64,000 bases of DNA from assembly GCF_004770145.1 (NCBI RefSeq), contig NZ_RQFW01000018.1:273501-337500 (forward strand), given 5' to 3'. Shown one piece after another: positions 52,777 through 61,325 of this stretch. The stretch comes from Leptospira bourretii. GTDB lineage: Bacteria > Spirochaetota > Leptospiria > Leptospirales > Leptospiraceae. Within the stretch, counting starts at the first letter, position 1. Each line of letters opens with the position of its first letter. The position numbers and the translations under genes were made by a program. The notes under the pieces were generated by a model, which was not told where the DNA came from, searched no databases, and saw only the letters and a program-made list of their open reading frames with translations.

Positions 52777-55185
52777 TTATGCAGTCTCAAGGTACAGTGC
52801 ATTTTCCAAACTTGTAATGGCTTCGTTGTATTTTTCAATCCCACCAAAATTTTGGATGATCTCCATAGGTGTTCCAAATTCAGGAAAAGGATTGATGGTA
52901 AGGATTTGTGTTTCTTCAATTTGAACCACACCTGAGTCAGCATATTTCTCAAGAAGAGCATCCAAAACCTTCCGTGCTGCTTCCCCATACTTCTCAAAGT
53001 AATTTGTTTTTTTAACTCTGTCGGCCCGTTCTCGTCTTGTAAAAGGACGTTTGTCCCAGACAACGTGACAGATCAAATCAAATGGATCCACATCCTTTCC
53101 AACATCTTCCGCAAGAGCTTCTAAAAACACTCCTTGGTTTGCTAGTTCTTCTAAGATTGCTTGTTTTCTTTCTGTTGCATTCCAATGCTTTCGGAACTCA
53201 TCAAGAGTGGAAAATTCTTTGGTTACAGTCTTTCTCGTATAATCTTTTAAAGACTCAGTCACCAGTTTTCCATTGGCATCAAAATATTGCACCCGCTCCG
53301 AGGCAACACGGACTTCTACACTATCCACATAGTATTTCAATACTCGATTTCGAGGCAAATCGCCTTCCTGAAATTCACTGCCATTGGGATGTAAAGAAGG
53401 ATCAAATTCAGATTCATTTTCGCCGAATCCAGTAGCCCCATTGGATGAACCAACATCTGTATCCATTTCCACATCCAAAGATTCGGGAGGCGTCACGGGC
53501 TCCCCCTCTTTTGGTTCATAAATCTGCACGGGGTCTCCATCAAAATCGGGATCTGCAAATAACTCCGTTGCACGTTTAAAATCCATAATTGTGAAATAGT
53601 ACTTATCAAAATCTTCGTTAATGCGTGTTCCACGACCAATGATTTGTTTGAATTCCGTCATCGATTGGATGGTTTGATCTAGAACTATCAACTTACAGGT
53701 CTGAGCATCCACACCGGTAGTCATGAGTTTAGATGTGGTTGCAATCACTGGGTATTTCGATTCCGGGAAAATAAAATTATCCAGCTCTTCTTTGCCTTCT
53801 TCGCTATCTCCAGTAATCCTCATCACATACTTACTATTTTGACTAGCCAAATCACTGTTTTCATTAACCAGCGCTTGTCTCATCCTTTCCGCATGATCTA
53901 TATTTTCACAGAATACAATTGTCTTTTGAAAACGATCGTTCTGCTTTAAGAATTCACTCACTTTCGAAGCAACAAGCTCAGTTCTTTTATCTAAGATAAC
54001 TTTTTTATCAAAATCACCTTGTTTATAAACTTTATCTTCAATTTCATTTCCATACTTATCTCGCATTCCCTTTTCAGGTCTCCAGCCAGACAAATCCTTA
54101 TCTAAGTCAATGCGAATCACTTTGTAAGGAGCAAGAAACCCATCTTCTATCCCTTGTCGTAGCGAATACGTATACACAGGTTCCCCAAAATAATGGATAT
54201 TAGAAACATCTTTAGTTTCTTTAGGTGTTGCGGTTAAACCAATCTGTGTTGCCGAAGAAAAGTATTCCAAAATAGCACGCCAATTGGAATCTTCCGCTGC
54301 ACTTCCTCTATGGCATTCATCTACCACGATCAAATCAAAAAAATCTGGCGAAAATTGTTTATAAATATTTTGTTCTTCTTCTGTACCCGTAACTGCTTGA
54401 TACAAAGAAAGATAAATTTCGTACGATTTGTTCGCTTGCCTCTTCTGGATTTTAGTCATTGCAGATCCAAATGGCTTAAAATCGTTGGTCATTGTTTGAT
54501 CAACTAAAATGTTTCGATCAGCCAAAAACAAGATTCGTTTTTTTGCCTTGGATTTCCATAACCTCCAAATGATTTGGAATGCTGTGTATGTTTTCCCAGT
54601 ACCTGTTGCCATAACAAGGAGAAGGCGCCTTTTTCCCTTAGCAATTGCTTCAATCGTTTTATTAATCGCTAATATTTGGTAATATCTTGGCGATTTATTC
54701 GATCCATCACTATGATAATCTTGTATGACAAGTTCTTCCTGTGTTAAGTCAAGACCTTGCGCCTCTTTCCACATTTTCCAAAGTGATTCTGGACTTGGAA
54801 ACTCATTCAATCCTAATTCAGTTTCAAGGTTTCCCTCACTCGCAAGTTTGTTATGAAATAAAAAAGAATCTCCGTTAGAACTAAAAACAAATGGAACTTG
54901 TAACAAATCTGCATACTGAAGCGCCTGTTGCATTCCATCAGCAACGGAATGTTTATTGTCTTTTGCTTCAATCACTGCAATCGGAATATTGGATTTATAA
55001 AATAAAACATAGTCTGCACGTTTATTCTTTGCTCTCGTATGCAGCTTCCCACGAACAATGATACGTCCGTTTGTAATGGGGAATTCCTCTCTCACTTGCC
55101 AATGCAAATCCCAACCAGATGCTTCTAATGCAGGATTGATAAATTTAGAGCATATATCACGCTCCGAGAGGCTTTTTTTATTCAT
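52777..55185 (-). CDS. hsdR: Type I restriction endonuclease subunit HsdR (system 1)
   Basis: 802 residues. PD-(D/E)xK nuclease at the N-terminus (RADYVLFYKSNIPIAVIEAKD), SF2 helicase motifs MATGTGKTYTAF, VDECHRG, LTATPK and QIIGRGTRI, and an EcoEI-type C-terminal domain. It translocates DNA and cleaves at a distance when bound to unmethylated target by HsdMS. First gene of the operon. The frame and length are complete. Confidence 0.95.
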   Translation of the reverse strand: MNKKSLSERDICSKFINPALEASGWDLHWQVREEFPITNGRIIVRGKLHTRAKNKRADYVLFYKSNIPIAVIEAKDNKHSVADGMQQALQYADLLQVPFVFSSNGDSFLFHNKLASEGNLETELGLNEFPSPESLWKMWKEAQGLDLTQEELVIQDYHSDGSNKSPRYYQILAINKTIEAIAKGKRRLLLVMATGTGKTYTAFQIIWRLWKSKAKKRILFLADRNILVDQTMTNDFKPFGSAMTKIQKRQANKSYEIYLSLYQAVTGTEEEQNIYKQFSPDFFDLIVVDECHRGSAAEDSNWRAILEYFSSATQIGLTATPKETKDVSNIHYFGEPVYTYSLRQGIEDGFLAPYKVIRIDLDKDLSGWRPEKGMRDKYGNEIEDKVYKQGDFDKKVILDKRTELVASKVSEFLKQNDRFQKTIVFCENIDHAERMRQALVNENSDLASQNSKYVMRITGDSEEGKEELDNFIFPESKYPVIATTSKLMTTGVDAQTCKLIVLDQTIQSMTEFKQIIGRGTRINEDFDKYYFTIMDFKRATELFADPDFDGDPVQIYEPKEGEPVTPPESLDVEMDTDVGSSNGATGFGENESEFDPSLHPNGSEFQEGDLPRNRVLKYYVDSVEVRVASERVQYFDANGKLVTESLKDYTRKTVTKEFSTLDEFRKHWNATERKQAILEELANQGVFLEALAEDVGKDVDPFDLICHVVWDKRPFTRRERADRVKKTNYFEKYGEAARKVLDALLEKYADSGVVQIEETQILTINPFPEFGTPMEIIQNFGGIEKYNEAITSLENALYLETA

Positions 55186-55344
55186 TTAAGGCATTCCAAT
55201 CAGGATTTGAAAATCCAATTCCTGCTTTATCTACTGAAATCAAAATCTAACAAACATTACTTTGTAAGATTCATAGCTCAATTACTTTTTAGGGTATACC
55301 CTCCCCCAGACAAAACAGCGATGCGTAATAACCTCCAGACATAA

Positions 55345-55380
55345 AAAAAGCCCCGAATCTAACGACTCAGAGCTTTTCCC
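55345..55380 (-). terminator. Rho-independent terminator of the 23S remnant
   Basis: On the minus strand AGCTCTGA-GTC pairs with GAT-TCGGGGCT around GTTA, followed by T7. It ends a transcript coming from the 23S fragment and would also insulate hsdR. Confidence 0.7.
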
Positions 55381-55467
55381 AACAAATGTATACGACAAGA
55401 GTTCTATCTCTCCCGATGAGGGAAAGCCTGCGGAGCACCAAGCGGCACTGCCGCGACTGCGAGCACC

Positions 55468-55507
55468 CGACTTGATGCGTGAGCTTCGAGCTCTAGCATC
55501 AAAGTCG
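55468..55507 (-). other. Long stem in the 23S trailer
   Basis: CGACTTGATGC with GCATCAAAGTCG, inner stem GAGCT/AGCTC with TCG loop. GC-rich compared with surroundings; the block from 55440 to 55540 carries further hairpins (GCGGC/GCCGC). Probably rRNA trailer structure, but it could be an independent RNA. Confidence 0.45.
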
Positions 55508-55561
55508 TTCGGCGCAGACCGCCAAACAGAACAAAGTAAAACAAACAACGCTATAATCTAG

Positions 55562-55586
55562 ATTTGCATGTTAATCACATGCAAAT
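55562..55586 (-). other. 9-bp hairpin directly after the 23S 3' end
   Basis: ATTTGCATG, loop TTAATCA, CATGCAAAT. Placed six bases beyond the mature 3' end, it fits an RNA-processing hairpin. Confidence 0.5.
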
Positions 55587-55592
55587 TGTAAT

Positions 55593-55900
<308 letters not shown>

Positions 55901-55919
55901 GAATTAATTTAAAAGATTT

Positions 55920-56018
55920 GGGCGTTCCCAATAGGATTTGTATATTATTGATTGAAAGTATAAAGGGTCGGGCTCTCCCTCGACGAGGGCGCTCGGTCGA
56001 TCCCTAACGTGGGGGGAT
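55920..56018 (+). repeat. Dispersed structured repeat, copy C
   Basis: GGGCGTTCCCAATAGG, GGGTCGGGCT, hairpin CCCTCG/CGAGGG, CGGTCGATCCCTAACG. Shorter than copies A and B in the middle. It adjoins the truncation point of the 23S fragment, within 20 bases. Confidence 0.75.
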
Positions 56019-56042
56019 TAATTCAATATAAGTAATTATTAG

Positions 56043-56393
56043 CTATCTATTCAAATTATTGGAAAGATGATCCAAAAATCTTTTCATTAACAAATCGTAT
56101 ACTTCTTTTGGCAACTCTCCCATGATCCCTTCGATTCTAGCTTCTTCTAAGTAAGAGACAAACCCCAATTTGATGGATGAAGATGTCTTTAATCCTGTCC
56201 TATCAAAGAACTCCATCTCAGAACTTATAATTTCATCAAAGCCAAAAACCAAATCATAAGTTTTCCGAGATACACCGCATACAAACCAATGGTCTCGGCT
56301 TGGTAATTTAGATAAAATTAAAATAGGCCTTTTTTTCTTCCTTCCATCCACTTGTGGAAGTTCCGCCAAACAAATTTTACCGGGTTGGATCAT
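56043..56393 (-). CDS. PemK/MazF-like toxin
   Basis: 116 residues. ICLAELPQVDGRKKKRPILILS has the N-terminal MazF/PemK strand pair with K-R-P, and TGLKTSSSIKLGFVSYLEEARIEGIMGELPKEVYDLLM matches the rest of the divergent PemK group. MazF-type toxins cleave mRNA. It overlaps the 72-residue gene upstream by 17 bases and is the last gene of three. No canonical antitoxin with an AbrB or MazE fold is visible upstream. Confidence 0.75.
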   Translation of the reverse strand: MIQPGKICLAELPQVDGRKKKRPILILSKLPSRDHWFVCGVSRKTYDLVFGFDEIISSEMEFFDRTGLKTSSSIKLGFVSYLEEARIEGIMGELPKEVYDLLMKRFLDHLSNNLNR

Positions 56394-56595
56394 ACTTTGG
56401 ATTTTTCCAAATTAAATCTTGAGAATTATATTCTGGTTCCTCTTCAGAATACGCATCGTTTAGCATAATGGGTGTAAACGGAATCTCGCCTTTTTCAAGA
56501 TAAGGAAACTGAATTTTGCTAAAGAACAAATCATTGAATGTATGAAAATCATCGATGATTTCATTCGATTTTTGTTCTAATGAAGTTGGGATCAT
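56377..56595 (-). CDS. Small acidic protein, candidate antitoxin
   Basis: 72 residues, acidic, no HTH or AbrB-like pattern: LEQKSNEIIDDFHTFNDLFFSKIQFPYLEKG, then a C-terminal EEEPEYNSQDLIWKNP. AGGAGG lies seven bases before the ATG, inside the end of the upstream gene. It overlaps the toxin gene by 17 bases and the coiled-coil gene by four (ATGA). Position argues for an antitoxin; sequence does not identify it. Confidence 0.5.
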   Translation of the reverse strand: MIPTSLEQKSNEIIDDFHTFNDLFFSKIQFPYLEKGEIPFTPIMLNDAYSEEEPEYNSQDLIWKNPKYDPTR

Positions 56596-56993
56596 TTTTG
56601 AACCTCCTCGAGTTGTTTTTTAAGAGTTTCAATTTCTAGGGTCAACGATTTCTGAATTGATTCTTTTTCCTTTTCCAATGATTCAATTCTTAACTTTTGA
56701 TTTTCAATCTCCATCGATTGTATTTTGGTTTGCGAAAATAATTCACGGTTGATATTTTCTAAATTAGTTGTTTTGACTCTAAAACTCTCAATTGCCTTTT
56801 GGAAGCTATTTAGACTTCGGATCAGCTGTTCTCTATCTTGTAAGAGTGCTTCGATATCCTTCTTGGACTGTTTTAATTCAGATTCAGTTTGCTGCTGTTT
56901 GGAAGATTGGATAAGATTTCCGATAAGGCTCCCAAACGTAACAAGACCATTCCAATCTATTTCTTCTTCTTTCGGCATCGAAGGTAATCCCAT
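56592..56993 (-). CDS. Coiled-coil protein leading a toxin operon
   Basis: 133 residues. From residue 30 onward it is almost entirely heptad-like charged coiled coil (ELKQSKKDIEALLQDREQLI and ENQKLRIESLEKEKESIQKS). No family recognised. First of three overlapping genes. An alternative start lies at 56978. It may be the DNA-binding or tethering part of the antitoxin assembly. Confidence 0.6.
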   Translation of the reverse strand: MGLPSMPKEEEIDWNGLVTFGSLIGNLIQSSKQQQTESELKQSKKDIEALLQDREQLIRSLNSFQKAIESFRVKTTNLENINRELFSQTKIQSMEIENQKLRIESLEKEKESIQKSLTLEIETLKKQLEEVQK

Positions 56994-57019
56994 TCCATTA
57001 TAGGTAGGAAAATGTTAAA

Positions 57020-57089
57020 ATTGCATCTAAAAATTAAAAGCAGCTCACTTCAATTAGTAAGTTTGCGTTTCAAAATTTAAAGATGCAAT
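57020..57089. promoter_or_regulatory. 9-bp inverted repeat in divergent promoter region
   Basis: ATTGCATCT (57020-57028) and AGATGCAAT (57081-57089) are inverses, 52 bases apart, between the toxin operon and the DUF3892 leader. They could be two half-sites of one regulator or a loop-forming pair. Confidence 0.4.
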
Positions 57090-57150
57090 ATTATGTCTCT
57101 TTAAAAATGCCAAATTTCAAAACCCCTATTCCCAATGGTACATAATTTTC

Positions 57151-57378
57151 TTATTGTTCCAAAAAAAGTTTGCGGGTTAGCAACTGTGAGCTTATACTGC
57201 CAGTATGGATTGAAGTTGAAAAAAGGTACCTCACCCTTGCGCCAACAAGGATGAGGGCATCAGACGGAGATCCTGAGGGACAACCTTGACGCGTCGTTTG
57301 ATTAATGAGACATATACTTCGTATTTGTGCAAGTGTCAAGGTTTATCCCTCCAAATTTTAAAACCGGAGGGCATAATA
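57151..57378 (+). ncRNA. Long structured leader of the DUF3892 gene
   Basis: Three nested elements: CCTCACCCTTG with CAAGGATGAGG (57230-57257, loop CGCCAA); AACCTTGAC (57282-57290) with GTCAAGGTT (57335-57343); and CCCTCC (57347-57352), the exact complement of GGAGGG (57366-57371) that holds the ribosome binding site of the ATG at 57379. Alternative pairing would hide or free the ribosome binding site. I know of no Rfam family for this gene. No protein is encoded in the leader. Confidence 0.5.
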
Positions 57379-57678
57379 ATGCCAGATAAAGTACACTATT
57401 GGATATCAGCCGTAAGAAAGGATTCTTACGGTAGGATACAATTTCTTAAGGTTCATGAAAACAGTGAACAAACATTTAACAATCCAACTTCGTGGCCAAG
57501 AAATGAAGTGATTAGATATATAGAAAGCAGATATACTTTCTATACGATGACAAAATCTTCAGGGAAATGGGAGAGCGGAGCAAAGGTAAATGTAATCCTT
57601 GTTAACGGAACAAAGTATCTTAGAACAGATAGTAATTCCATTGAAAAGGACAACTTGGATAATCTTCCCGATTTCTAA
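57379..57678 (+). CDS. DUF3892 domain protein
   Basis: About 99 residues, nearly all the DUF3892 domain: VHYWISAVRKDSYGRIQFLKVHEN at the start and YLRTDSNSIEKDNLDNLPDF at the end, where LRTD...DNL..LP is the family hallmark. Function unknown; genes of this family occur often near restriction systems or in accessory regions, from memory. GGAGG nine bases upstream of the ATG sets the start. Convergent with rloC. Confidence 0.8.
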   Translation: MPDKVHYWISAVRKDSYGRIQFLKVHENSEQTFNNPTSWPRNEVIRYIESRYTFYTMTKSSGKWESGAKVNVILVNGTKYLRTDSNSIEKDNLDNLPDF

Positions 57679-57680
57679 GT

Positions 57681-57744
57681 GGAATAAGTCCCTCTTCTTG
57701 TTATTTTGCAAGGAGAGGGATTAACTAGCATCCTTATTCCTTTT
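57681..57744. terminator. Bidirectional terminator between DUF3892 and rloC
   Basis: GGAATAAG pairs with CTTATTCC as the outer stem; TCCCTCTTCTTG pairs with CAAGGAGAGGGA (one G-U pair) as the inner stem. TTTT follows on the plus strand. Confidence 0.6.
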
Positions 57745-57771
57745 AAACCGTGAATACTTACAGAAATCCTA

Positions 57772-60150
57772 TTAGTTAATTCCTATACTCGATAACAATG
57801 ACTCATATTGACCTGAATCCACCTCTTCAATTCTCTTAAGTATTAATTTTGCGGCGGCATTCATCTCGGGAACATCAATAGGAAGTGCTCCTCTTTCCAA
57901 CACACCTGATAAATGTGAATATTCATTATTGATTCGATTAATTAGAACTGCAGGAATAGTCGAATCACCGAAAAATAATTTATATTTTTCTAATTCTCCT
58001 TCCTTACCTGGGAACCTATAAAACAAATAAATTTCTAAAAACTTCCTAGCATTATTTCCAAAATTATAAAAATATCCGAAATTCGAGTCATCAACCTTTG
58101 AAGTTATTGAACAGTGGTAGATCTGTTCAAATAAAAAATTGAACTCTGTAACGTATTGATATAAATAATTTGGCATACATAGAATACTTGAATATTTTGC
58201 AGATCTTTCGATCAGATAAAAGTTGAATTTCTTTTCCTTTTTATCTCTCTTTTCTGCTCCTTTCAGTCGCTTCAAGTATTTTAAAAATTCCAAATTGTGC
58301 GTTGAAATAAAAAGCTGCTCATATTTTTTTTGAACTACTAACTCTTCATTGATCATAGAAAATATAAAGAATATATGATTTCCATCTAAACTTGAAATTG
58401 GATCATCAATCCAAATGATTGGCATTGAATCTTCCGTTTCCGTATCATGCAACTTTGCCATAAAATAACAAAAAGAAATTAAACTACATTCACCCTCGCT
58501 GAGATGGTGTGCTCTATCTCCTTCCCTAATTACTTCGAAACGAAAATGTTTTCCACTTTCTTCATTTTCAATAGCACGAAGTGATAGAAAATTATGACCA
58601 AAATAGTTTTTCAAGTATTCATTAACTTGGTCTGCACCTTTTTCCTCATCATTGAGTAGGCGCTTTTTCTCTTCGATTTCACGGAGATATTGATTAACTT
58701 CATCGGATTTTTCCTGCAATAACTTCGATTTTTCACTTTTGCTTCTATCCAGATCTGAAATTAACTTCACATTTTTCGCATATTCAATAGTAATTAAATA
58801 ATTATTTATCTCATTCAATCGAAGAGCGTCTTGAGCCTTTTTCTTTTCGCCATTTAGCTCAACAGAATAATCATTTGATTGCATACGAAGAATTTCGATT
58901 TTTTCAAAAACCTTTTCAAGTTCGTTTGTGTTATCCGAAACTTCTTGATACACTTTTTCATTTAAAAGATCATTTTTACGTTCTTCTAGTTGTTTTGATA
59001 AGTTACGAAGGGAGTCTTTGTATTTCTTAATTTCAGCTTTATAATCTTTTTGATATCTTACAAATTCTTCCTGAAATTTCACATAAAATAGATTTTGATC
59101 GATCCCAAGTACTTCTGTTTTTTCCGCAATTTCAACTTCAATATCATTCAATATTTCATTCAGTTGGTTTTCAATGAGATCAGAAGCCTCGTCAAAGTGT
59201 TGGTTTAAAGCTATCCATCTTTCACTTGAAATGCTATTTTCACAAAACCTACATGTATGATGGTTATCTTTATGAAGTGCATGCCCTTCCTTTGCCCATC
59301 GATTCAAAGCAGCATTTTTTAAAAGGGATTCAATTTTTCCTGATTCTAGAATTTTCTTTTCTAACAGAAGTTTTGCTCTCTGAATCAATTCAGAAAGTCG
59401 AAAATCAATCTTTGAGAACAGAGAAATCGTCTCAAGAGAATCTTGATTGATTGTTTTTTTTAATTCTTTTACTTTCTCTTCATCGAAGGATTGATAATCT
59501 TCCTTTGATACAAATTCAATTTCTGTTTTTAATTTGGCAATATTATAGTTTTGATCACCAAACAATAGTGGGTGATTTCTGATTCCAATGGTTTTATCAG
59601 TAGCTTTTAAACTTAGCTTCTTTTCCAAAGCATCTTTATCGGCCAAATACTTTTTGTTAGCATCTTCAGCTTCAACTTGGCATTGTCTTAGCTCTTTAAA
59701 AAGTCCTGTCTCTTCTCCTGGAATATTGGTTCCTAAAATTGCCTGTAGTTGGCGAATTTCTTCTTCAATTTTATTGTTATCATCTCCTAGTATCGCAAAT
59801 GATTGTATTTGCTCCGCTGGATTGGTAATAAATTTTAAATTTTCCCTTATGAAGTCTTCGTTAAAAACGCGTATTTTTTTTCCATGCGATAGTAAGTTGT
59901 TTTGATGAACTGAATTTCCATCACTCCAAGTGGTTTCAAATTCAGGCGATTGATACTTATCAGAAAGCAAACCCGTTTCCATTGCCCGAAACATTCGAGA
60001 AAGCGTCGTTTTGCCTGAGTAATTTCGTCCATAGAAGATATTATTTAAATTAAATTCTGTAATGTTTCCTTCTTTGTCTAAAACGGCTTTGTCCCAAATA
60101 AAATCATGGAACACGGCGAGATTCCGAATGGATTTAATTTTCTTAATCAC
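57772..60150 (-). CDS. rloC: RloC-like anticodon nuclease (ABC ATPase with zinc hook)
   Basis: 792 residues. ABC parts: Walker A GRNYSGKTT (41-49), signature LSEGE (550-554), Walker B PIIWIDDPISSLD (577-589) and H-loop His618. The long coiled coil carries a zinc hook, C300-x-x-C303. The C-terminal region has Arg702-x3-Glu706 (NARKFLE) and His746 in NNEYSH, matching the Arg-Glu-His catalytic triad of PrrC/RloC that cuts at the tRNA wobble nucleotide. It should be held inactive by the coupled type I system and fire when restriction fails. GTG start overlaps the hsdS stop (GTGA). Confidence 0.85.
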   Translation of the reverse strand: MIKKIKSIRNLAVFHDFIWDKAVLDKEGNITEFNLNNIFYGRNYSGKTTLSRMFRAMETGLLSDKYQSPEFETTWSDGNSVHQNNLLSHGKKIRVFNEDFIRENLKFITNPAEQIQSFAILGDDNNKIEEEIRQLQAILGTNIPGEETGLFKELRQCQVEAEDANKKYLADKDALEKKLSLKATDKTIGIRNHPLLFGDQNYNIAKLKTEIEFVSKEDYQSFDEEKVKELKKTINQDSLETISLFSKIDFRLSELIQRAKLLLEKKILESGKIESLLKNAALNRWAKEGHALHKDNHHTCRFCENSISSERWIALNQHFDEASDLIENQLNEILNDIEVEIAEKTEVLGIDQNLFYVKFQEEFVRYQKDYKAEIKKYKDSLRNLSKQLEERKNDLLNEKVYQEVSDNTNELEKVFEKIEILRMQSNDYSVELNGEKKKAQDALRLNEINNYLITIEYAKNVKLISDLDRSKSEKSKLLQEKSDEVNQYLREIEEKKRLLNDEEKGADQVNEYLKNYFGHNFLSLRAIENEESGKHFRFEVIREGDRAHHLSEGECSLISFCYFMAKLHDTETEDSMPIIWIDDPISSLDGNHIFFIFSMINEELVVQKKYEQLFISTHNLEFLKYLKRLKGAEKRDKKEKKFNFYLIERSAKYSSILCMPNYLYQYVTEFNFLFEQIYHCSITSKVDDSNFGYFYNFGNNARKFLEIYLFYRFPGKEGELEKYKLFFGDSTIPAVLINRINNEYSHLSGVLERGALPIDVPEMNAAAKLILKRIEEVDSGQYESLLSSIGIN

Positions 60151-61325
60151 CCCCCCAACTCCCCCCGAAACGCCCTCTGGCTTAAGGCTCCATATAACGC
60201 TTCCAATTCCCGCAAACTCTCTTGGTATCTTTCCTTCAACGCCTCCACCTTTTCCACCACCGCCGCAAATTGGTTTTGGAGAGGAACAGGAGGGAACGGA
60301 ATTTTTAAATCTTCTAATATTTTTTGATTAATATTTGAAATGTTTGCACCTCTGCCATTCTGCAACATAATAGTTTTAAATGATGTAACTCGAAATAGGT
60401 GTGCTAAGTATGTCGAGTTTATTGAATTTGTTGTAGGTCTATATCTTATACAGAATCCACTAAAAGTAACTTCTTCGTTATTAGGATAAATTACGAGACA
60501 TCTTCCAACTAATTCCCTATTTCCATTCGAACGAACAAAAATTAAATCACCGTCTTTTAATAAATAATCTTCTGGAGGCTTAGTTGATAAATTCAAAAAA
60601 GATAATGTTCTAATATCAGTTAGTTTTGATGCACTCTTGAAATCTCCAACTCCTAAGGTCCTAACCCTAAAACCAGATTCACTACTATTATAATTCAAAC
60701 CATTCTTAAAGGAACCAAAGTTTATTAGTGAAGTCACCTCCCATCCCTTTTCATTCCGCACCGGATCTCCAAACAGTTCCAAAAACGTACTCTTCAAATA
60801 CGCATCTAACAACGCCAGACTCTCTTTGCGTTTGGTGATCATTGCCTCAGCTCTAGACAAAACGTTCGCTATATGGATTTGTTCTGGCAGGGGAGGGATA
60901 TCTATCTCTAAATTTTTTACAATATTCTGATTAATATTCGGTTGAGCTCCTCCAACACGCTTTGACAAAAGGGTGTTCATTTGAGAACGAAGAAAGTATT
61001 GAAGAAATAGATTATTACACCTCTTAGAATCAGGAACTAAATGACAAATTGCTTGATTAGTTGTCGCATCAATTCCGAGTATAGAAGTTTTACCGACAGT
61101 TGCTCCATACATGGCGATTAAAACTGAACCTTTCGGAACAATATTTGCTGCACTTTCTTTTAATGCCGTCTCTGTTATTTTTTCTTCTGATTCAAATAAA
61201 TATGATTCGTTTAACTCGCCTGATTTGAACCAAGGAATAGAACCATTTTCATAGTATTCTATTTTACTTCTTGAAGGTGTGCCTCCACTTCCGGTATGGC
61301 AGAAATCACTAATTTTCAATTTCAA
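60147..61325 (-). CDS. hsdS: Type I restriction specificity subunit HsdS (system 2)
   Basis: 392 residues with two target-recognition domains, each followed by the conserved helix: DIPPLPEQIHIANVLSRAEAMI and FPPVPLQNQFAAVVEKVEALKERYQESL. It starts with TTG overlapping the hsdM stop (TTGA); no better start exists nearby. It ends in GELGG with a G6 and a G7 run at the 3' end, the second running directly into the rloC start. Unrelated in its recognition halves to the other HsdS. Confidence 0.92.
   Translation of the reverse strand: MKLKISDFCHTGSGGTPSRSKIEYYENGSIPWFKSGELNESYLFESEEKITETALKESAANIVPKGSVLIAMYGATVGKTSILGIDATTNQAICHLVPDSKRCNNLFLQYFLRSQMNTLLSKRVGGAQPNINQNIVKNLEIDIPPLPEQIHIANVLSRAEAMITKRKESLALLDAYLKSTFLELFGDPVRNEKGWEVTSLINFGSFKNGLNYNSSESGFRVRTLGVGDFKSASKLTDIRTLSFLNLSTKPPEDYLLKDGDLIFVRSNGNRELVGRCLVIYPNNEEVTFSGFCIRYRPTTNSINSTYLAHLFRVTSFKTIMLQNGRGANISNINQKILEDLKIPFPPVPLQNQFAAVVEKVEALKERYQESLRELEALYGALSQRAFRGELGG

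Noticed and set aside
55282..55548. 88-codon open frame in the 23S trailer
   Set aside because: Composition follows RNA stems and the frame spans a terminator; no protein family likeness.
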